40,149 nucleotides of DNA from Pseudomonas parafulva NBRC 16636 = DSM 17004 (GTDB lineage: Bacteria > Pseudomonadota > Gammaproteobacteria > Pseudomonadales > Pseudomonadaceae). The stretch covers positions 1-40,149 of the forward strand of contig NZ_BBIU01000045.1 of NCBI RefSeq assembly GCF_000730645.1, read 5' to 3'. The notes below the pieces were generated by a model. That model was not told where the DNA came from, ran no database searches, and worked only from the letters and a program-made list of their open reading frames with translations. The position numbers and the translations under genes were made by a program. The stretch's first letter is position 1; every line of letters starts with the position of its first letter. This document shows, piece after piece, positions 7,487 to 15,009 of the stretch.

Positions 7487-8125
7487 TCAGTGGTAAGCGC
7501 GCTCCAGCTCGTCCAGCTGGTGGTCGAAACTGCGCAGGCGCGCTGACCAGGTATACACCAGTACTTCCAGGTCTCGGTTGAGTACTGTGGTAGTGCCGTC
7601 GTATTGCGGCATTGCCTCGCCCAGGTCCAGCTGATAGCGCTCTCGCGCCATTGCCTGTGCCACGCTGGAGAGGTCACGGGCGTTGGCCAACCAGTGGTGA
7701 TGGTGATCATGCACTTCACGGTCGAGTGCCCGGCATTGGCATTTCAGTGCATCCAGGCTCTGGTCGAGCGGTGTGCCCTTTAGCTCCCCCATCACCTCCT
7801 CGAAGGTTCGGCCTGAGTGCCAGTAGCTGCCCCAGAAGTACCGGTCGAACACCGTTTCTACACGGCGCAGCGCCACTTTGGTGTTCCAGATGGTCAGCAA
7901 GGTGTGGCCCTGCACCACTTCACGCTTGTTCAAGCGCAGCTGTTGCCAGGCGATCCAGGTGAGCGTGGTGAGTGAATAGGCGACGATAACCGCAGCAGCA
8001 GCGTACAAAAAATGCACAGCCTGGTTCAGGTAATAGGCTTGGCGGATACCGTAGAAGTAACTGGCCGTGAGCGTGCCCAGGATCAACAAGGCGCACCAGA
8101 AACCCGATGCATAGGGATCTTTCAT
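7487..8125 (-). CDS. Hypothetical membrane protein with two N-terminal TM segments
   Basis: This is a 212 aa protein that I do not recognise. Residues about 8-26 and 35-60 are hydrophobic and should form two membrane helices with a short loop between them. The remaining 150 residues are soluble and probably helical. They include an unusual DREVHDHHHHWLANARDL segment with five His that could bind metal, and aromatic clusters such as FDRYFWGSYW. The start is well supported: AAGGGG lies 6-7 nt before the ATG at 8125. It stands alone, convergent with the CBS gene (5 bp gap) and 69 bp from the downstream DUF2789 gene on the same strand. No function is proposed. Confidence 0.8.
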   Translation of the reverse strand: MKDPYASGFWCALLILGTLTASYFYGIRQAYYLNQAVHFLYAAAAVIVAYSLTTLTWIAWQQLRLNKREVVQGHTLLTIWNTKVALRRVETVFDRYFWGSYWHSGRTFEEVMGELKGTPLDQSLDALKCQCRALDREVHDHHHHWLANARDLSSVAQAMARERYQLDLGEAMPQYDGTTTVLNRDLEVLVYTWSARLRSFDHQLDELERAYH

Positions 8126-8194
8126 CGCGCTATCCCCTTATTGTTTACCTGAGCATAGCAACGGCCAATCACCCTTCAGGTGCCGCTCGGCGCT

Positions 8195-8437
8195 TTATTT
8201 CTTGCTCGAATGCAGCGCCTCGTTCAACTGGTCGATCATTGGGATCCAGTCGGCGTCGGCGGTGTAGCTTTCCTTGAGAAAAGCGCGCTGGGCATCGCTC
8301 CAGAACGGCGCATCCACCAGCTTCACATCCTCGTCGAGGGGCGAATGGGTGGTGATGAAACGGTCGATTTCCACGGGGTCGTCAGGTAGACCCAGCTGCT
8401 TGAAAATCTCAGAAAAATGATGAGTCGGGCTATCCAT
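8195..8437 (-). CDS. DUF2789 family protein
   Basis: This small protein of 80 aa, with pattern MDSPTHHFSEIFKQLGL and PFWSDAQRAFLKES, matches the DUF2789 family common in Pseudomonas. It is acidic, has no signal peptide or membrane segment, and is probably a helical cytoplasmic protein. The frame is open far upstream (to 8677), but a near-perfect AGGAGG ribosome site sits 6 nt before the ATG at 8437 and fixes the start. The upstream 178 bp (8438-8615) hold no gene. Function is unknown for the family. Confidence 0.85.
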   Translation of the reverse strand: MDSPTHHFSEIFKQLGLPDDPVEIDRFITTHSPLDEDVKLVDAPFWSDAQRAFLKESYTADADWIPMIDQLNEALHSSKK

Positions 8438-8615
8438 GGTTCCTCCTAGATACCGGCTTCGGCTACTGAGCCAGGGCACGGCATGATGTGAAAGCTTGCT
8501 GAACGCGATCATCCGCCTGTGGATAGACCGCACGCAGCCAGGGAAGACTCGAAATAACCCGTATATTTGTCCGGGCGCTGCAGGTAGCGAGGGGCTGCAG
8601 GCAGCCCCTCGGCAG

Positions 8616-9248
8616 TCAGACCGGGGCGCGGCGCAGGGTTGCCAGGAACGTGGCAGCGCCAATGAACAGCCCGGCAAAGGTGCGGTTCAGGCGCTTTTGC
8701 TGCCGCGGCGTACGCAGCAGGCGCAGTACCCGCGAGGCAAGGCCGGTGTAACCGGCCATTACCAGCATATCGACAGCCACCATGGTCACGGCGATGGCAA
8801 TGTACTGCGGCAGCAGCGGTGCATGCGGGTTGATGAACTGTGGCAGTACCGCCAGCATGAACACCAGGGCCTTGGGGTTGCTGACATTGACCAGGAAGCC
8901 GCGGAACACCAGGCTCAGCGGTTTGCCGATGGGGCGTACGCCAGATTCATCGGTCATGTCCAGGGGCAAGGCGCGCCATTGCTTGTAGGCCAGGTACACC
9001 AGATAGGCCACACCGAACCACTTGATGAACTGGAACGCGGTTGCGGAGGCGGCGAGGATGGCCCCCACACCCGCAGCGATGATGGCGATCTGCATGAGCA
9101 GCCCGAGCTGCAGCCCCAAGGCATTCCAGTACCCACGCCAGAAACCATATTGCAGGCCGCTGGACATCGAGGCGATTGCCCCGGCGCCCGGTGACAGGCT
9201 GATCACCCAGCACGCGGCAAAAAAGCCCAACCACACTTCCATAGACAT
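8616..9248 (-). CDS. LysE/RhtB family amino-acid exporter
   Basis: This 210 aa inner-membrane protein has about six hydrophobic helices and the family's features: an N-terminal VISLSPGAGAIASMSSG, corresponding to the conserved SPGP region, the GVAYLVYLAYKQWR motif, and NVSNPKALVFMLAVLPQFI. RhtB-type members export homoserine, its lactone, threonine or similar amino acids; the substrate here cannot be read from sequence. GAGGTG lies before the ATG at 9248, with a second in-frame ATG two codons later. It is a single-gene unit between the DUF2789 gene and the ABC-F gene, all on the minus strand but with spaces of over 100 bp. Confidence 0.85.
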   Translation of the reverse strand: MSMEVWLGFFAACWVISLSPGAGAIASMSSGLQYGFWRGYWNALGLQLGLLMQIAIIAAGVGAILAASATAFQFIKWFGVAYLVYLAYKQWRALPLDMTDESGVRPIGKPLSLVFRGFLVNVSNPKALVFMLAVLPQFINPHAPLLPQYIAIAVTMVAVDMLVMAGYTGLASRVLRLLRTPRQQKRLNRTFAGLFIGAATFLATLRRAPV

Positions 9249-9340
9249 CGCACACCTCGCTCGAACACATGTTGCAAAACGTTAAGCTAAGGCGCCGATG
9301 AAAAAATGACCAGAAGATTTTAAGGGGCTCGGCGGTAGCC

Positions 9341-9369
9341 CATCGCCAGCAAGAGGCTTGCCGGCGATG
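9341..9369. repeat. REP-like hairpin downstream of the ABC-F gene
   Basis: CATCGCC-AGCAAG and CTTGC-CGGCGATG form an almost perfect hairpin with a 3-nt loop, 11 bp after the ABC-F stop codon. The ATCGCCGGCAAGCC core on the minus strand is the kind found in Pseudomonas REP elements. It lacks a T-run and may protect or end the transcript. Confidence 0.55.
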
Positions 9370-9379
9370 AGCTTAAGGC

Positions 9380-11290
9380 TCAACCCAAGGTTTCGAGCTC
9401 GGCCTGCATGCCTTCGAGGGTTTCCAGGGCCTCCATCCACGCTTCCTCAAGCTCGCCTTCACGCTGCTTGAGTGTGCTCTGGCGTGCCAGCAACTGCCGC
9501 AACTCGTCCTTGCGCGCAGCTTCATACAGGCCGCCGTCGCCAAGGGCGGTTTCGATCTCGGCCAGCTGAGCGTGTACCTGGCCAAGCTCGGCCTCAAGCT
9601 TGTCAGCGGCCTTCTTGTGCGGCGCCAGTTGCTGACGCAAGGCGGCAGCCGCCTGACGCGTGGCCTTCTTGTCGGTCTTGTCCGGGTTCACGGCCGCGCT
9701 GCTGGCCGGCGCACTGCGCTGGCGGTATTCCACCAGCCAGCGGCTGTAGTCGTCTAGGTCACCATCGAACGGCTCGACCTTGCCATCGGCCACCAGCAGG
9801 AAGTCGTCAGTGGTGCTTTTGAGCAGATGGCGATCGTGAGAAACCACCACGACTGCACCGGCAAACTCCTGCAAGGCCATGGTCAGCGCCAGGCGCATTT
9901 CCAGGTCCAGGTGGTTGGTAGGTTCGTCCAGCAGCAGCAGGTTGGGCCGCTCCCAGGCGATCAGCGCCAAGGCCAGGCGGGCTTTTTCGCCACCCGAGAA
10001 GTTCACCACCGGCTCGTCGACACGGTCACCATGGAAGTCGAAGCCACCCAGGAAGTCGCGCAGGGTCTGCTCGCGCTCGGCGGGGGCAATGCGCTGCAGG
10101 TGCAGCAGCGGGCTGGCCTTGTCGTCCAGCGAGTCCAGTTGATGCTGGGCAAAATAGCCCACAGCCAGGTTTTCACCCAGCACCAGGCGCCCTGCCAGGG
10201 GCTGGAGCTCGCCCGCCAGGTTCTTGATCAGCGTGGACTTGCCCGCACCGTTGGGGCCCAGCAGGCCGATGCGCGCCCCTGGCGTGAGCTGCAGCTTGAC
10301 CTTGTCGAGTACCGACTTATCCGCGTAACCAAGACGGCCTTCAGACAGGCTCAGCAACGGGCTGGAGATTTTGTGCGACTCGCGGAACACGAAATCGAAG
10401 GGCGAATCCACATGCGCCGCCGACAGCTCTTCCATGCGTTCCAGGGCTTTGATACGGCTTTGCGCCTGGCGTGCCTTGGTGGCCTGGGCCTTGAAGCGGG
10501 CGATGTACTTTTCCATGTGCGCACGCTGCGCCTGCTGCTTTTCGTACGCCTGCTGCTGCTGCGCCAGGCGCTCGGCACGGGTGCGCTCGAAGGCGGTGTA
10601 ACCCCCCTTGTACAGGTTCAGCTTGCGTTGCTCGACGTGCAGCACATGGTCGACCACCGCATCCAGGAAGTCACGGTCGTGGGAGATCAGCAACAGCGTG
10701 CCCGGGTAGCTCTTGAGCCAGTCTTCCAGCCAGAGGATGGCGTCGAGGTCCAGGTGGTTGGTGGGCTCGTCGAGCAACAGCAGATCGGACGGGCACATCA
10801 AGGCCTGGGCCAGGTTCAGGCGCATCCGCCAGCCACCGGAGAAATCACCCACCCGGCGATCCATCTGCTCATTGGTGAACCCGAGGCCTGCCAGCAATTT
10901 GCGCGCACGGGCGTCGGCGGTGTAGCCATCGGCGCTTTCCAGCTCGCTGTGCAGCCGGGCCAGGGCAGTACCGTCATGCAGCTGTTCAGCCTCGGCCAGT
11001 GCGGCCTGGACCTTGCGCAGGCGCACATCGCCATCAAGCACGTAGTCCACCGCCAGGCGATCGAGGGTATCGACCTCCTGGCGCATATGGGCAATGCGCC
11101 AGTCGCCAGGCAGCTGGCAGTCGCCGCCATCGGGCGACAGCTCACCGCGCAGCAGGGCGAACAGGCTGGATTTACCGGCGCCGTTGGCACCGATCAGGCC
11201 GGCCTTGTGACCGGTGTGCAGGGTCATCTCGGCGCCGTCTAGCAAGCGCTGCGGACCACGCTGTAAAGTGAGGTTGGATAGTCTGATCAT
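9380..11290 (-). CDS. ABC-F family ATPase (YheS-like)
   Basis: This soluble protein of 636 aa has two ATP-binding domains and no membrane part, the ABC-F layout, and its length is almost that of E. coli YheS (637). The first domain has Walker A GANGAGKSS (about residues 34-42), signature FSGGWRMRLNLAQAL and Walker B LLLLDEPTNHLDLDA. An arginine/lysine/glutamine-rich linker of about 80 residues follows. The second domain has GPNGAGKST, FSGGEKARLALALI and LLLLDEPTNHLDLEM. A charged coiled coil rich in Lys, Glu and Gln ends the protein. Family members bind the ribosomal E site and relieve stalled translation. The frame extends to 11368, but ATGATCAGACTATCC at 11290 gives the normal MIRLSNL start. 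It is divergent from the TIGR02444 gene with a 50 bp gap. Confidence 0.92.
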   Translation of the reverse strand: MIRLSNLTLQRGPQRLLDGAEMTLHTGHKAGLIGANGAGKSSLFALLRGELSPDGGDCQLPGDWRIAHMRQEVDTLDRLAVDYVLDGDVRLRKVQAALAEAEQLHDGTALARLHSELESADGYTADARARKLLAGLGFTNEQMDRRVGDFSGGWRMRLNLAQALMCPSDLLLLDEPTNHLDLDAILWLEDWLKSYPGTLLLISHDRDFLDAVVDHVLHVEQRKLNLYKGGYTAFERTRAERLAQQQQAYEKQQAQRAHMEKYIARFKAQATKARQAQSRIKALERMEELSAAHVDSPFDFVFRESHKISSPLLSLSEGRLGYADKSVLDKVKLQLTPGARIGLLGPNGAGKSTLIKNLAGELQPLAGRLVLGENLAVGYFAQHQLDSLDDKASPLLHLQRIAPAEREQTLRDFLGGFDFHGDRVDEPVVNFSGGEKARLALALIAWERPNLLLLDEPTNHLDLEMRLALTMALQEFAGAVVVVSHDRHLLKSTTDDFLLVADGKVEPFDGDLDDYSRWLVEYRQRSAPASSAAVNPDKTDKKATRQAAAALRQQLAPHKKAADKLEAELGQVHAQLAEIETALGDGGLYEAARKDELRQLLARQSTLKQREGELEEAWMEALETLEGMQAELETLG

Positions 11291-11340
11291 GATGGTCGCG
11301 GAGTCTACCAGCTTCCTCGGCCCATAGCGCGGGTACAACC

Positions 11341-11823
11341 ATGCAAAGCGACTTGTGGAATCACGCATTGGCCTTGTATGCCAGGCCCGGTGTGGAGGCA
11401 GCGTGCCTTGAGCTGCAAAGGCAAGGGGGGGACGTGTGCCTGCTGCTGTGCGCGACCTGGTTGCAGGCCCGCGCAGTGCCTTTCAGCGATGAGCGCGCGC
11501 ACGCATTACAGGGCTGTGCCGGCCGCTGGCAACGGGAGGTGGTCGCCCCGCTGCGCAGCCTGCGCCAGCAATGGCGTGAAGCGGCTGGCAGTGACAGCCA
11601 ACTGGCGCTGCTGCGTGAGCAACTGAAAGGGATGGAGCTGCAAGCCGAAAAAACCCTGCTACAACGCCTTCAGGTCTGCGCTGCACAGTGGCCTTGCGGG
11701 TCACCCGCTGGCGCAGGCGACTGGCTGGCCCGGCTTGCGCCAGGCTCTGCCAGGGGCCACGACGCGCTTGATCGGCTGCGCGCCGCGGCTATGGCGTATC
11801 AGGAAGCCGAAGACGAAGTCTGA
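11341..11823 (+). CDS. TIGR02444 family protein
   Basis: This 160 aa protein with the N-terminal pattern DLWNHALALYARPGVEAACLELQ.QG.D belongs to the TIGR02444 family of unknown function, which is known next to algP and the ABC-F gene in Pseudomonas. It is mostly helical, rich in Leu, Arg and Gln, and has no signal peptide or membrane helix. CLLLCATWLQAR is a hydrophobic core helix. Its last 25 bp overlap the end of algP on the opposite strand. The intergenic space to the divergent ABC-F gene is only 50 bp, so both promoters must lie there or inside the genes. Confidence 0.85.
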   Translation: MQSDLWNHALALYARPGVEAACLELQRQGGDVCLLLCATWLQARAVPFSDERAHALQGCAGRWQREVVAPLRSLRQQWREAAGSDSQLALLREQLKGMELQAEKTLLQRLQVCAAQWPCGSPAGAGDWLARLAPGSARGHDALDRLRAAAMAYQEAEDEV

Positions 11824-12713
11824 ACGGCGCCTGTGTCGGCCGTGGCGGTAGTGCTGCCAGTGGCCGAGTTGCTGCTGGCAGTGCCTGCCGGCTTGGCGTC
11901 AGCAGGCTTGCTGGCAGCCGCCCGCGCAGGTGCCTTGGCCGCGGGCTTGGCCTTGGCAGTAGAGGCACTGCTGGGCGACTTTGTTGCAGCGGGCTTGGCA
12001 GCAGGTTTTGCCGCAGTACGCGTGGCAGCAGGTTTAGCTGCAGGTTTCGCAGCTGACGTGGTGGCCGGCTTTGCTGCAGTAGCTTTGGCAGCAGGCTTGG
12101 CGGCAGGCTTGGCGGCGGCGGTTTTTGCAGCTGGCTTGGCTGCTGGCTTGGCTGCAGGGGTTCTGGCAGCGGGTTTGGCAGCAGGTGCCTTGCCTGCCGG
12201 CTTGGCGGTCGCGGTTTTTGCCGCAGGCTTGGCAGCGGCGGCCTTGGGTGCAGGCTTGGTCGCGCTGGCCTTGGCCGCAGGTTTGGCCGCAACGGGCTTG
12301 GCAGCCTGGGCGGCGCGCTGGTCCAGTGCCTTGGTGGCAGCTTCACGCACCTTACCCACGCCCTGTGCCAGCTTCAGGCTGTCCTGAGCATCACGCTTGA
12401 GTTGCTGAATATACGAACGCGTCTGGGTTTGACGGTCTTTCAAGGAGTCGAGCAGCTCTTCCAGCGCCCCCACTGCCTTTTGCGCCTTGGACTGCGACTT
12501 GGCTTTACCCGCCTTCGCGGCGTCTTGCAGTTTCAGACGGCCATTGTGCAGTTTCTCTTGAGCCTTGCCGCGCTGTTTCTCCAACTTGGCGAGTAATTTT
12601 TCCGCATCAGCCAGCGCTTGCGAGCAGGCTTCCTCCAAATGGTCGAGCAGGCTACCTGAAAGTTGTTGAAGCAGGTGTAAAGGCGTACTGACTGGCTTCT
12701 TTTTAGCCGACAT
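11799..12713 (-). CDS. algP: Histone H1-like regulator AlgP (AlgR3)
   Basis: This DNA-binding protein of 304 aa was linked to alginate gene control in P. aeruginosa. Residues 1 to about 105 form a helical, coiled-coil-like part (LEEACSQALADAEKLLAKLEKQRGK pattern). From about residue 130 to 285 the chain is a low-complexity tail of KPAAK/KPAAT-type repeats, very rich in Ala, Lys and Pro, like eukaryotic histone H1. The repetitive DNA is prone to copy-number change. The end is SSNSATGSTTATADT-like, without Lys. The ATG at 12713 lies after an AGGAGGTAA ribosome site on the minus strand. Its 3' end overlaps the TIGR02444 gene. Gene order algP-FKBP-algQ is as in P. aeruginosa. Confidence 0.92.
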   Translation of the reverse strand: MSAKKKPVSTPLHLLQQLSGSLLDHLEEACSQALADAEKLLAKLEKQRGKAQEKLHNGRLKLQDAAKAGKAKSQSKAQKAVGALEELLDSLKDRQTQTRSYIQQLKRDAQDSLKLAQGVGKVREAATKALDQRAAQAAKPVAAKPAAKASATKPAPKAAAAKPAAKTATAKPAGKAPAAKPAARTPAAKPAAKPAAKTAAAKPAAKPAAKATAAKPATTSAAKPAAKPAATRTAAKPAAKPAATKSPSSASTAKAKPAAKAPARAAASKPADAKPAGTASSNSATGSTTATADTGAVQTSSSAS

Positions 12714-12919
12714 GGCTTACCTCCTGGCTGACGAGATTACGGCTCATACTATGCTTCTGCTGCTGACGCCGCTAGGGCATGTTGACCGTAATATCCATGC
12801 CCTGTTGCATGCCGGGGCAAAGTTGCAGTAGCGCCGCCCGCCAAGTGTAGCGGCGGTGAACAGCCGCGCTGCAAGCAAAGGCTGGCATACTTGGCCCTTC
12901 ATCCACACAGGGGCTGACC

Positions 12920-13558
12920 ATGCCGCGCTATTTTGTTCTGGGTTTGTGCCTGCTGGCGCCTTTGTGCATGGCCGATAACGACGAGCACGACCTCGCCTAC
13001 AGCCTGGGGGCCAGCTTGGGCGAGCGCTTGCGCCAGGACATGCCCGGCCTGCAACTGGAAGCCCTGGTCGAAGGCCTGCGCCAGTCGTACCAGGGCCAGC
13101 CGCTGAAGCTGGAACAAGGGCGTATGCAGGCACTGCTACAACAACATGAAACTCAGCAGGCGGATACGGCGACGCAGAAGTTACAAGCCGCCGAAGTGCG
13201 TTTCATGGCCAACGAGCGGGCGCGTCACGGCATACATGAATTGCAACAAGGCATTCTGTACAGCGAAATCCAACCCGGCAGTGGCGCTCAGCCAAAAGCG
13301 GCAGGCAAGGTGCAGGTGAACTACGTAGGGTGGCTACCGGATGGCTCGGTGTTCGACCGCAGCCAATCGCCGCAGTGGTTCAACCTGAACTCGGTGATCG
13401 AGGGCTGGCGGGTGGCATTGCCACAGATGCGGGTGGGCGCAAAGTGGCGCCTGGTGATCCCGTCGGCACTGGCCTACGGCGCCGACGGAGCGGGTGACCT
13501 CATCGCCCCCTACACTCCGCTGGTCTTTGAAATCGAGTTGCTGCAAGCAGGCGACTAG
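12920..13558 (+). CDS. FKBP-type peptidyl-prolyl cis-trans isomerase, periplasmic
   Basis: This 212 aa protein begins with a short Sec signal peptide (FVLGLCLLAPLCMA), so it should act in the periplasm as a folding catalyst. Residues about 25-110 form the helical FKBP N-terminal dimerisation domain typical of FkpA/Mip-like proteins (YSLGASLGERLRQD). Residues about 115-211 are the FKBP domain, with VQVNYVGWLPDGSVFDRS, VIEGWRVALPQMRVGAKWRLVIP and the closing PLVFEIELL. The cysteine region APLC does not fit a lipobox well. AGGGG precedes the ATG. It is divergent from algP (206 bp space, no gene seen) and convergent with algQ (9 bp gap). Synteny matches the FKBP gene between algP and algQ in P. 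aeruginosa. Confidence 0.9.
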   Translation: MPRYFVLGLCLLAPLCMADNDEHDLAYSLGASLGERLRQDMPGLQLEALVEGLRQSYQGQPLKLEQGRMQALLQQHETQQADTATQKLQAAEVRFMANERARHGIHELQQGILYSEIQPGSGAQPKAAGKVQVNYVGWLPDGSVFDRSQSPQWFNLNSVIEGWRVALPQMRVGAKWRLVIPSALAYGADGAGDLIAPYTPLVFEIELLQAGD

Positions 13559-13567
13559 CGCAGCGCC

Positions 13568-14038
13568 TCAGGCCTGAACCGCGCCTTCTTCCTTGTGCGC
13601 GGTGTGCAGCACTTCGATCAGGCAGTCTTCAAGTTCAAAGCGTTCGTGCAACAGGCTGCCCAGCTTGCCAAGTTTCTCGGCAAAACGCTCAGTGTCGCGG
13701 CACTCGGCCTTTTCGCAATGGTCGTTGAACGCCAGCGCAATCTGGGTGATGTCGATAATCCGAGGGTTGATCTCTTCGGCCAGCTCCAGCGCTTTTTCAT
13801 CGCCAAACGCCTTGGCTTCGCTGATCAGCTGTTCGCACACTTCGAAATGCCAGGCCGATACATAATCCACCAGCAAGGCGCAGAAGTCGCCGTTGGTGTC
13901 CTTGTCGGCAAAGGCAGGTTTCACATCACGCAGGGCAGCGAATGCGTGTACCAGTTCCTGGCGCTCCGCTAGCCAACGGTCGATCAGGTTATTTACCCCG
14001 CCCCAGCGTTCCTGAGCATTCTGACAACTATCTAGCAT
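13568..14038 (-). CDS. algQ: Anti-sigma-70 factor AlgQ (Rsd family)
   Basis: This cytoplasmic protein of 156 aa binds sigma-70 region 4 and favours alternative sigma factors in stationary phase; in P. aeruginosa it affects alginate and siderophore genes. The start MLDSCQNAQERWGGVN, the segment DYVSAWHFEVCEQLI and the C-terminal LHERFELEDCLIEVL are characteristic of AlgQ/Rsd. The frame is open to 14209, but the ATG at 14038 has a GGGAAGAG ribosome site and gives the family's usual length. It is convergent with the FKBP gene. The 232 bp upstream (14039-14270) hold no gene that I can support. Confidence 0.93.
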   Translation of the reverse strand: MLDSCQNAQERWGGVNNLIDRWLAERQELVHAFAALRDVKPAFADKDTNGDFCALLVDYVSAWHFEVCEQLISEAKAFGDEKALELAEEINPRIIDITQIALAFNDHCEKAECRDTERFAEKLGKLGSLLHERFELEDCLIEVLHTAHKEEGAVQA

Positions 14039-14270
14039 GGCGATCTCTTCCCTTTTGGGTAGATGCCGCTGCACCTCGTACCCGAACCTCGCGGCACAAA
14101 AGTGGATCAGCAGAACGGCATCGAGCCGTAGTATTTGCGTTATGCGTGCAGGCAGATTATTCCCGCACGTGCTGCCCTTCAAGGTACGCAGCGGACTAAC
14201 TTCGTACAAGTGTTTAATACACGGTTACACGGCCACTGGTCGCGCTGGCGGCCCACAGCGCCTGTGCAAG

Positions 14271-14786
14271 CTACTTGAGGTCGCGCATTGCCAAGGTATG
14301 TATGCGGCTCGCCAGCAGATAGCCCAACGGCAGCGTGGCCAGCAGCAAGAACGCCAGCAGGCTCCACTCGGGAAGGGTCAGGTCCAGAAAGCTCCAGGCC
14401 AGCGAGTTGCAGTCGGCGCTGCCAAACAACAGTTGCCGGGCGGCCTCGCTCCAGGACTGCCTGAACAGGCGCGCCAGCGGCACCGGGCAGGCATGGCCGG
14501 CATCGTCCGCGCCCTGCAGCCATACGTGCCGTGCGGCCAGCAGGGCACCGGCCAGCGCACAGCCCAGTGCAACCCCCGCATAGCGGCGTTTGCCTGGCGA
14601 GGCAGGGGCATGGAGTGTTGCCAGCAGGCATACCAGCGCATAGCCCCCGAGCATCAACCGCTGGCTGAAACACAATGGGCAAGGCGAAAGCGCCAGCGCT
14701 GCCTGCAATTGGAAGGTGGCGATCAGCACCACGAGCGCGCCCAGGCAGGCAGGTAGGAAGAAGGTGCGCAAGCGGGCCGGCAGCAT
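14271..14786 (-). CDS. DsbB-like disulfide bond formation protein (DsbH type)
   Basis: This 171 aa inner-membrane protein should reoxidise DsbA and pass electrons to quinones. Four hydrophobic helices are visible. The first periplasmic loop carries Cys36-Pro-Leu-Cys39 (SPCPLCFSQR), the quinone-side pair. The second loop carries Cys100 (HACPVPL) and Cys126 (SADCNSL), the DsbA-facing pair. All four catalytic cysteines are present, so the protein should be active. The frame runs to a GTG at 14879, but the ATG at 14786 fits DsbB length; no strong ribosome site helps. Its place between algQ and hemY corresponds to dsbH of P. aeruginosa. Confidence 0.88.
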   Translation of the reverse strand: MLPARLRTFFLPACLGALVVLIATFQLQAALALSPCPLCFSQRLMLGGYALVCLLATLHAPASPGKRRYAGVALGCALAGALLAARHVWLQGADDAGHACPVPLARLFRQSWSEAARQLLFGSADCNSLAWSFLDLTLPEWSLLAFLLLATLPLGYLLASRIHTLAMRDLK

Positions 14787-15009
14787 GGGCGTTGAATGTT
14801 CCGGGGTTGGTAGGGTAGGCCTGAAACGGTAGAGGAAACGTATCCTTTGTTTCAAGGCGCTACTGCCCAGACAATTCACTGCACGGCGAAGGAAATTTCC
14901 AGCTACATGGTAGGAAGGGCCTTAGGACGAAGACCGCAGAATTTACCTACACCAGTGGAGAAATTACCCGCCCCCTAAGCCCGCTGCATTGCGCGGGCCC
15001 AGGGGTGGT

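Noticed and set aside
9827..11242. Long plus-strand open frame opposite the ABC-F gene
   Set aside because: Antisense shadow of a GC-rich gene with intact ABC motifs on the other strand; similar long shadows lie opposite argH, lapA and the permeases.
11833..12387. Plus-strand open frame opposite algP (about 184 aa, Ala/Leu/Gly-rich)
   Set aside because: It is the reverse complement of the KPAA repeats; it has no ribosome site and its composition is explained by the repeat.
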